This document shows, piece after piece, positions 59,164 through 64,000 of a stretch of DNA of 64,000 nt. Both the position numbers and the translations under genes were made by a program. Location of the stretch: positions 1,133,911-1,197,910 of the forward strand of contig NZ_KB903249.1 of assembly GCF_000379685.1 (NCBI RefSeq). The letters are read 5' to 3'. A model generated the notes under the pieces. That model searched no databases and was not told the origin of the DNA. It saw only the letters and a list, made by a program, of their open reading frames with translations. The stretch is from Catelliglobosispora koreensis DSM 44566. GTDB taxonomy: Bacteria; Actinomycetota; Actinomycetes; Mycobacteriales; Micromonosporaceae. The stretch's first letter is position 1, and each line of letters opens with the position of its first letter.

Positions 59164-61026
59164 ATGAAGCGCAGGAGACCCCTGGCAGGAACGATCGCGG
59201 TAGCAACACTCGTAGCGGCCGCTGCGCTATTCACCGGCGGCTCAGCCGCGGTGTCAAATGACGCCCCGTTTGACGATGGCGGCGTCCTGATTGATGACGG
59301 CCACGTGCACGGCGACATGGCGGGGCGCCTTGATACAGCGAGCAGCAACGTGTCGCTCGTGGGCCGCGGGCAGATCAACAATCCCGGCGAGAACCGTGTG
59401 TCTGACGTTGGTGTGCTTGGCAATTACGCCTATCTGGGTGCGTTCAACAGCTCACCGTGCCAAGGCGGCGTGTACATCATGGACATAGCCGACGTCCGCC
59501 AGCCCCGGCAAGTCGGGTTCATCGCCTCGTCGCAGGGATCGTTTGTGGGAGAAGGCGTGCACCCATTGCACATCAGCACCCCCGCCTTCGACGGCGACCT
59601 CCTGGCCTACAGCAACGAACTGTGCACGGGAGCCTCGGCACCGCCGGCCGTTGGCGGCGCGACGCTCGTTGACATCAGCGACCCGCTGCACCCCGTCGTG
59701 CTGGCTAACGGATTCGGTGCTGTGGAGCCGGGTGTCAGCACTCGGGCGCGCACCGTTCACAGCACCTACATGTGGCAGACCGGCCACGGCCCGAACCGCA
59801 AGGCCTACATCGTCTTGCCCGACAGCCGCACGCCCATGCTGCCCATCTTTGACATCACCGACCCACGCAACCCGGTGCAAGTCATCGACATCAACCTCGC
59901 CGAGCGCTACCCCCAGATCCTGCAGCCCAACTCCGGCCTCGACACCGTCTTCTTCCACGACGTCGTCGTGCGCCGTCACGGCAACCAGCAGATCATGCTG
60001 CTGTCGTTCTGGGACGCGGGTTACGTCAAGCTCGACGTGAGCGACCCGGCAAACCCGGTCTATCTCGCCGACTCCGACTTCACCTTCCCCGACCCGGAAC
60101 TCAAGCAGGCCATCGGAGAAGAGCTACAGCCGGAAGGCAACGGCCACTACGCCGAATTCGTGCACAACAACCAGTACATCATCACGACCGACGAGGACTT
60201 CGCGGCCACGCGCGTCGTCGTCAAGACCGATGACGGCAGCGAATTCCGTGGTGCGCAAGGCGGAGAGGGCTCTTTGCCCACGGGCGGCTCGGTTAACGGC
60301 CCGACCATTTTCGTTGGCCTGGGATGTAACACGTCGCCGCCACCGTCCGCTCCGGCGACCGGTGGGCCGTGGATCGCCCTCGTCGAACGCGGCGGCTGCA
60401 CCTTCACCGAAAAGGCCATAAATATAGAATCCCGGGGGTACGCGGGGACGCTCGTCTTCAACAGAACAGGTGCCGGAGGCTGTGGTGGGATCACCGCACC
60501 GGGCGTGACGGCGAGCAAACCCTACTTCTCCATCAATCGCAAATCTGGACTGTCCATTCTGGACGCTGACGCGGGATACAACGAGGCGGCCTGTCTGGCC
60601 AGTTCCGACACGCTGAACCTGCCGATCGGCACCGTGGGCGACAATGTCTCGCTCAAGGCGTCCTTCGACGGCTGGGGTTACGTGCACTTGTTCCGTAACG
60701 GCAACGGAAAGTTGCAAGAGCTGGACACGTACGCGGTCCGTGAAGGCATGGATCCGGGCTACGAGAACGGATTCGGCAGCCTGACCGTGCACGAGGTGGC
60801 GGTGTCGGCCAAGAACCCGCACCTGGCCTACCTGTCCTACTACGACGCCGGGTTCCGCGTGATCTCCGTCAAGGGCGGCAAGATCGAAGAAGTCGGGCAC
60901 TACCTCGACGTCAACGGCAACGACTTCTGGGGCGTGCAGGTCTTCCAGCGCGGTGGCAAGGAATACGTCCTGGCCAGCGACCGTGACTTCGGCCTTTACG
61001 TCTTCGAATACACGGGCAAGAACTAG
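59164..61026 (+). CDS. Secreted LVIVD-repeat and PA-domain protein
   Basis: About 620 residues. A Sec signal peptide (MKRRRPLAGTIAVATLVAAA, cleavage near GGSAA) is followed by LVIVD-type beta-propeller units such as GGVYIMDIADVRQPRQVGFI, TLVDISDPLHPVVLANGF and MLPIFDITDPRNPVQVIDIN. A protease-associated (PA) domain lies near residues 385-500 (PWIALVERGGCTFTEKAINI with RGYAGTLVFN), inserted within the propeller. No protease catalytic domain is seen. It is likely an extracellular binding protein. ATG 59164 has GGAG eight bases upstream. A hairpin follows the gene. Confidence 0.85.
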   Translation: MKRRRPLAGTIAVATLVAAAALFTGGSAAVSNDAPFDDGGVLIDDGHVHGDMAGRLDTASSNVSLVGRGQINNPGENRVSDVGVLGNYAYLGAFNSSPCQGGVYIMDIADVRQPRQVGFIASSQGSFVGEGVHPLHISTPAFDGDLLAYSNELCTGASAPPAVGGATLVDISDPLHPVVLANGFGAVEPGVSTRARTVHSTYMWQTGHGPNRKAYIVLPDSRTPMLPIFDITDPRNPVQVIDINLAERYPQILQPNSGLDTVFFHDVVVRRHGNQQIMLLSFWDAGYVKLDVSDPANPVYLADSDFTFPDPELKQAIGEELQPEGNGHYAEFVHNNQYIITTDEDFAATRVVVKTDDGSEFRGAQGGEGSLPTGGSVNGPTIFVGLGCNTSPPPSAPATGGPWIALVERGGCTFTEKAINIESRGYAGTLVFNRTGAGGCGGITAPGVTASKPYFSINRKSGLSILDADAGYNEAACLASSDTLNLPIGTVGDNVSLKASFDGWGYVHLFRNGNGKLQELDTYAVREGMDPGYENGFGSLTVHEVAVSAKNPHLAYLSYYDAGFRVISVKGGKIEEVGHYLDVNGNDFWGVQVFQRGGKEYVLASDRDFGLYVFEYTGKN

Positions 61027-61033
61027 CGTTCAA

Positions 61034-61063
61034 GGCGGGCAGTCCGGCACCGGGCTGCCCGCC
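61034..61063 (+). terminator. Hairpin after the PA-domain gene
   Basis: GGCGGGCAG (61034-61042) pairs with CTGCCCGCC (61055-61063); the inner TCCGG/CCGGG can extend the stem. It begins eight bases after the stop. Confidence 0.72.
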
Positions 61064-61082
61064 GCCGTGACAGACTGAGCCT

Positions 61083-61580
61083 GTGAACGTGTTAGAGGCG
61101 ATCAGAACCAAGCGGGCGGTCCGTCAGTTCACTGATGAGCCCATTCCACGCGACGTCCTGGAGAAGATCCTCCGCGCTGGTTTACGCGCACAGAGCTCCA
61201 AGAACACCCAGCCGTGGCACCTGATCGTGGTCGAAGACCGGCAGGTGCTCCTCCAGCTGTCGAAGCTGGGCGACTTCCTGGGCTACCTCGCCGGAGCCAG
61301 CGCCTGCGTCGTGCTGGCCGCCCCGGACGACAGCCCGTGGACCTACTTCGACCTGGGTCAATGCGCTTCGTATCTTCAGCTATCGGCGCTCGAACTGGGC
61401 GTGGGGTCATGCCTGGGAGCCATCTATCAGCCTGCGGAAGCCAAGAAGCTCCTCGGAGTACCAGCTGATATGTCTTTGCAGGCCCTTGTTTCTCTTGGCT
61501 ATCCGTCGGCCGACCATCAGGTGGCGCGGCTGGGCGGGCGCAAGCCAATCTCGGAAGCGGTCCACTGGCAACGGTGGTAG
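61083..61580 (+). CDS. Nitroreductase family protein
   Basis: A 165-residue flavoprotein of the short nitroreductase type. It begins NVLEAIRTKRAVRQFTDEPI, where the RRSxRxF-type FMN contact appears as KRAVRQF, continues AGLRAQSSKNTQPWHLIVVE, the second FMN-binding segment, and has ALELGVGSCLGAIY near the end. Such enzymes reduce nitroaromatics, quinones or flavins with NAD(P)H as homodimers. Start is GTG 61083, 20 bases beyond the preceding hairpin. The AlaRS-like gene lies 121 bases downstream in the same direction. Confidence 0.9.
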   Translation: MNVLEAIRTKRAVRQFTDEPIPRDVLEKILRAGLRAQSSKNTQPWHLIVVEDRQVLLQLSKLGDFLGYLAGASACVVLAAPDDSPWTYFDLGQCASYLQLSALELGVGSCLGAIYQPAEAKKLLGVPADMSLQALVSLGYPSADHQVARLGGRKPISEAVHWQRW

Positions 61581-61590
61581 TCTTGCCGGC

Positions 61591-61635
61591 ATGTCAGTGG
61601 TAGGGAAGCGAGCTAGCAGCGCCGGGCTGGTCTAA
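61591..61635 (+). other. Possible 14-codon leader peptide upstream of the AlaRS-like gene
   Basis: An ATG-initiated reading frame encodes MSVVGKRASSAGLV and ends with TAA. Its last codons overlap the left arm of the hairpin at 61620-61655. The arrangement of short peptide, overlapping hairpin and aminoacyl-tRNA synthetase-like gene resembles ribosome-mediated attenuation, but the ribosome binding site is weak and only two Ala codons are present. Confidence 0.3.
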
Positions 61636-61655
61636 GTCTGTGCGCTGGCCCGGCG
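61620..61655 (+). promoter_or_regulatory. Stem-loop in the leader of the AlaRS-like gene
   Basis: CGCCGGGC (61620-61627) pairs perfectly with GCCCGGCG (61648-61655) around a 20-base loop. It lies 46 bases before the ATG of the AlaRS-like gene and could serve as terminator or attenuator. No T-box core sequence is seen. Confidence 0.45.
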
Positions 61656-61701
61656 TGTCCGCTGTTGCCACCTTCCTTTCCTGACACGCGAGGGCTTCCC
61701 C

Positions 61702-62874
61702 ATGAATCCGGATGAGATCCGTTCGACCTTTTTCGACTTCTTCGGTGACCGCGGTCACCTCTTGCTGCCTCCCAGTTCGGTCGTCTCCAGTGATGATTCG
61801 CTGCTGTTCACGAACGCGGGCATGAACCAATTCCGGCCTTACTACCTAGGTGAGCGGCCACCACCACACCGTCGCCTGATGTCGTCACAGCCCTGTGTGC
61901 GGACCGTCGACATCGACAATATCGGTTACACCACAAGGCATTCGACGTCGTTTGAGATGCTGGGCAACTTCGCGTTCAGTGACTATTTCAAACTCGAGTC
62001 GATGTCCTGGGCGCTGAAGTTACTCACCGACGGCTTCGGTCTGGACCGGGATCGCTTGTGGGTCACCGTTTTCAGCACTGATGATGAGTCGTTCGTGCTG
62101 TGGCAGAAGCTCGGTTTCCCCACGGACCGCATTCAGCGCTTGGGCATCGAGGACAACTACTGGTCCATGGGTGTACCAGGTCCCGGCGGCCCCAACTCAG
62201 AACTGTTCTATGACCGCGGGCCGTCTTTCGGGCGTTCCGGTGGGCCGTCGGTCAACTCTGAGCGTTACTTGGAGCTGTGGAATCTGGTCTTCATGCAAGA
62301 CGTGCGCGGAAACTCCGACGAGGAGATCCTTGGCCCGTTGCCAGGACGTCATGTGGACACGGGCCTTGGCCTGTCACGTTTGCAGCTGGTTCTCTCCGGG
62401 GGCCGGCACGTGCAGGAGCTGGATCCGTTACTGCCCAAAGTTCGTGAACTGACCGGCTCATCGTCTCCCTCGGTGCGCATCGTGGTGGACCACTTGCGGA
62501 CGTCGTTGCTCCTGCTGGACGCGGGGGTGGCGCCGGGCAACGATGGACGGTCTTACGTGCTGCGACGGCTTCTGCGCCGGGCGATGCGCCATCTTCACCT
62601 GCTTGGCGTCACCGATCCCGTGCTCGGGCAGCTCATCGGGCATCCGCTGGTCTCCCGCGAGGAGCGGGCGTTCACGCGCACCCTCGTGAGGGGACAGAAC
62701 ATCCTTCAGCGGGCGCTAGACCGGGGTTCGCTTCCGGTCGAGTTGGTGTTCAAACTCCATGAGACACACGGTTTCCCGGTCGAGCTAACCGAGGAAATCG
62801 CCCGTGAGCGCGGCTTCAAAGTCGACCGTGCGGGCTTCGACACCCTCATGGCGTCACACCGCTCCCGCTCCTAA
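61702..62874 (+). CDS. Alanyl-tRNA synthetase-like protein reduced to the catalytic half
   Basis: A 390-residue paralogue of AlaRS (normally about 880). The class II catalytic core is recognisable: LLFTNAGMNQFRPYYLGE, TRHSTSFEMLGNFAFSDYFK, GPGGPNSELFYDRG (GPCGPCSE in typical AlaRS), LELWNLVFMQ and HVDTGLGLSRLQLVLSGG, then the tRNA-recognition region YVLRRLLRRAMRH. The editing domain and C-Ala domain are absent, and the protein ends soon after LHETHGFPVELTEEIARERG. It may charge tRNA(Ala) without editing, confer resistance to an AlaRS inhibitor, or activate alanine for another pathway. ATG 61702 is the family start. Confidence 0.85.
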   Translation: MNPDEIRSTFFDFFGDRGHLLLPPSSVVSSDDSLLFTNAGMNQFRPYYLGERPPPHRRLMSSQPCVRTVDIDNIGYTTRHSTSFEMLGNFAFSDYFKLESMSWALKLLTDGFGLDRDRLWVTVFSTDDESFVLWQKLGFPTDRIQRLGIEDNYWSMGVPGPGGPNSELFYDRGPSFGRSGGPSVNSERYLELWNLVFMQDVRGNSDEEILGPLPGRHVDTGLGLSRLQLVLSGGRHVQELDPLLPKVRELTGSSSPSVRIVVDHLRTSLLLLDAGVAPGNDGRSYVLRRLLRRAMRHLHLLGVTDPVLGQLIGHPLVSREERAFTRTLVRGQNILQRALDRGSLPVELVFKLHETHGFPVELTEEIARERGFKVDRAGFDTLMASHRSRS

Positions 62875-63383
62875 GACGCTGCCGCTGGGCCCGCGAGAGT
62901 TTGGGCCCAGCGGCGGATGCCGTTGTCGGGTGCGGTTTCGCAGAAGCGCTGGAAAAGCTCACGGCACTTGGCGCGATTGATGCCTCCGGCCATGACAGGC
63001 ATCTTGTAGCCCGGCAGATCCGCGGTCGCGGGCTGCCAGGTCGCCGCGATCCCCGCAGCGCCATCGCCCGGCGACTCCAGCCCGTAGTAGATCGCCGAAA
63101 CGCCAAGGGTTGCCGCCGCGCCAAGGCACATGAGGCACGGCTCCAGCGTCGTCGCCATGCGCAGCAGCTTGTCCCGCTTCTGCCATCGCAACTGATGATC
63201 GGCATCCGTGAGCGCGAGCAGCTCCGCGTGCACAAGCCGGCGGTTGAGCGCCCGCTCCTGCGTATAGGCCTTGGCGATCAGCTCATCGCCCGCGAACACG
63301 ACCGCGGCTATGGGCAGTTCACCTAGCTGCAGGGCCTCGGCGGCAACGGCGAGCGCAGCGTCCAGCATCTCCACCGGATTCAC
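62871..63383 (-). CDS. Nucleoside/tRNA adenosine deaminase-like (CDA fold) protein
   Basis: A 170-residue zinc deaminase. The metal site is HAE at residues 52-54 (RRLVHAELLALTD) and PCLMC at 82-86 (LEPCLMCLGAAATLGVSAIY), with Glu54 as the proton shuttle. Length and GDELIAKAYTQERALNRR resemble guanine or cytosine deaminases and TadA relatives, though the lysine/arginine-rich tRNA-binding end of TadA is not obvious, so a free base or nucleoside is the likelier substrate. It converges on the AlaRS-like gene with overlapping stops. Confidence 0.87.
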   Translation of the reverse strand: MNPVEMLDAALAVAAEALQLGELPIAAVVFAGDELIAKAYTQERALNRRLVHAELLALTDADHQLRWQKRDKLLRMATTLEPCLMCLGAAATLGVSAIYYGLESPGDGAAGIAATWQPATADLPGYKMPVMAGGINRAKCRELFQRFCETAPDNGIRRWAQTLAGPAAAS

Positions 63384-63577
63384 ATTCGCCAGCTTAAGTC
63401 ACGGACGCACCCCCGGTTAGAAACCGGCAATTGCCCCGGCGGGGATGACGTGGTTGCGTAAACGGCTATTCGCAGGGAAAGGCCCAGGTCCGTTTTGGCC
63501 TATTGAACGGCTGGACTGGCTGTCTTAAACTCCCGTGGCTTTGCCCTTCAACATTCAGTTTCTTCACGGGGGTTTTC

Positions 63578-64000
63578 GTGTCGCGTCGATCGCGTGCGTT
63601 CTCATTCATGCTCTCTGGTGTCTTGGTGCTGACGCTGTTCAGCGTTCCCAAGGCGTTAGCGTCCGCCGTGCCTGCCTCCAAGCCCCCCGTGCCCGGCCTC
63701 GCGGCCCGACCGTGTTTCGGCCAGCATTGCGGCGAAGCTTTGCGGCAACCGTGTCGAAGTCGCTGGCGAGTTGTCGGAGACGACCCGGGTCTGGGCGGAG
63801 CCGAACGGTTCGATGAGTGCGGATCAAGGTCTTGGGATCGCCCGGTTCCGGCGCGATGGCAAGTGGGTCGATGTCGACCTGACGCTGGAGCACAAGCCGG
63901 ATGGCACGGTGGCGCCCAAGGCGCATCCGAAGGACTTGAAGCTCGCGGGAGCCGCTGGCGCGGGGACGCATTCTCTTGCCGCCGTTGGTGATCCGGGCAA
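63578..64000 (+). pseudogene. Large secreted protein (RHS/polymorphic-toxin-like) with early frameshift, cut by the window edge
   Basis: GTG 63578, preceded by GGGGG, opens a signal peptide (MLSGVLVLTLFSVPKALASA, then SAVPASKPPVPGLA). In this frame the sequence then turns to nonsense. One base further on, another frame gives a convincing continuation: SRPDRVSASIAAKLCGNRVE, TRVWAEPNGSMSADQGLGIA and KWVDVDLTLEHKPDGTVAPK, a pattern I know from N-termini of very large secreted RHS or LamG-repeat proteins of actinobacteria. The switch falls around 63,680-63,715, which includes a run of six C. Either one base is inserted or the read is wrong. The rest lies beyond the window. Confidence 0.65.

Noticed and set aside
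61581-61701. T-box riboswitch before the AlaRS-like gene
   Set aside because: I found no T-box core (TGGNACC-type) and no specifier loop; only a short peptide frame and one stem-loop are visible.
1-64000. tRNA, rRNA, CRISPR arrays or natural-product megasynthases
   Set aside because: No cloverleaf, ribosomal RNA segment, regularly spaced repeat array, PKS or NRPS module could be recognised by eye on either strand.

Overview
The window comes from a high-GC actinobacterium. It encodes an accessory SecA2 translocase and an AftD-type arabinofuranosyltransferase next to DUF2613 and DUF3068 proteins, a combination typical of bacteria with arabinogalactan-containing walls. Pseudonocardiales or a relative is my best guess, from gene content only. 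Genes are packed tightly: many starts overlap the previous stop, and several convergent pairs overlap at their stop codons. I saw no rRNA, tRNA, CRISPR array, transposase, integrase or origin, and no gene-free stretch longer than 300 bases.

Layout. (a) 1-10.4 kb: a DeoR repressor divergent from a sugar ABC importer (binding lipoprotein, two permeases) that runs, with overlapping stops and starts, into a DUF5107/TPR protein and a secreted GH101-type endo-alpha-N-acetylgalactosaminidase; this reads as a regulated O-glycan scavenging operon. (b) 10.4-14.7 kb: a VOC protein and an HSP90/TPR pair. (c) 14.7-19.7 kb: on the minus strand, a MerR regulator and a complete second sugar importer (binding protein, ATPase, two permeases). 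(d) 19.8-24.3 kb: a small TPR protein, then an IclR regulator divergent from a DUF1214 / short-chain dehydrogenase / sulfotransferase operon, with a KstR-like palindrome between them. (e) 24.5-37 kb: a cell-envelope glycan region with flippase, methyltransferase, GT2, AftD-like GT-C enzyme, GT4, DUF3068, DUF2613, a second multi-pass enzyme and an FkbM methyltransferase. (f) 37-48.1 kb: WYL regulator with a drug exporter, SecA2, GNAT enzymes, an L,D-transpeptidase lipoprotein, a YjbR fusion, an MDR oxidoreductase and a damaged enterochelin-esterase-like gene.

(g) 48.2-53.0 kb: the most distinctive segment. Three translationally coupled minus-strand genes encode a protein with a degenerate P-loop region fused to a Vsr/DUF559-like nuclease, a double winged-helix protein, and a 1039-residue protein joining an AAA-type ATPase to a HerA-type DNA translocase. 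A strong hairpin closes the operon. I interpret it as a candidate DNA-targeting defence or DNA-processing system that matches no named system I know. (h) 53.3-64 kb: a lipoprotein, a membrane protein, a degenerate Nudix protein, a free-standing DnaK substrate-binding domain, MFS/HxlR/methyltransferase genes, a secreted LVIVD/PA-domain protein, a nitroreductase, an alanyl-tRNA synthetase paralogue reduced to its catalytic half with a possible leader peptide, a nucleoside deaminase, and the frameshifted start of a large secreted protein at the right edge.

Limits: every family call is from motif recognition without database searches. Start codons were chosen from Shine-Dalgarno spacing, overlap and family memory.
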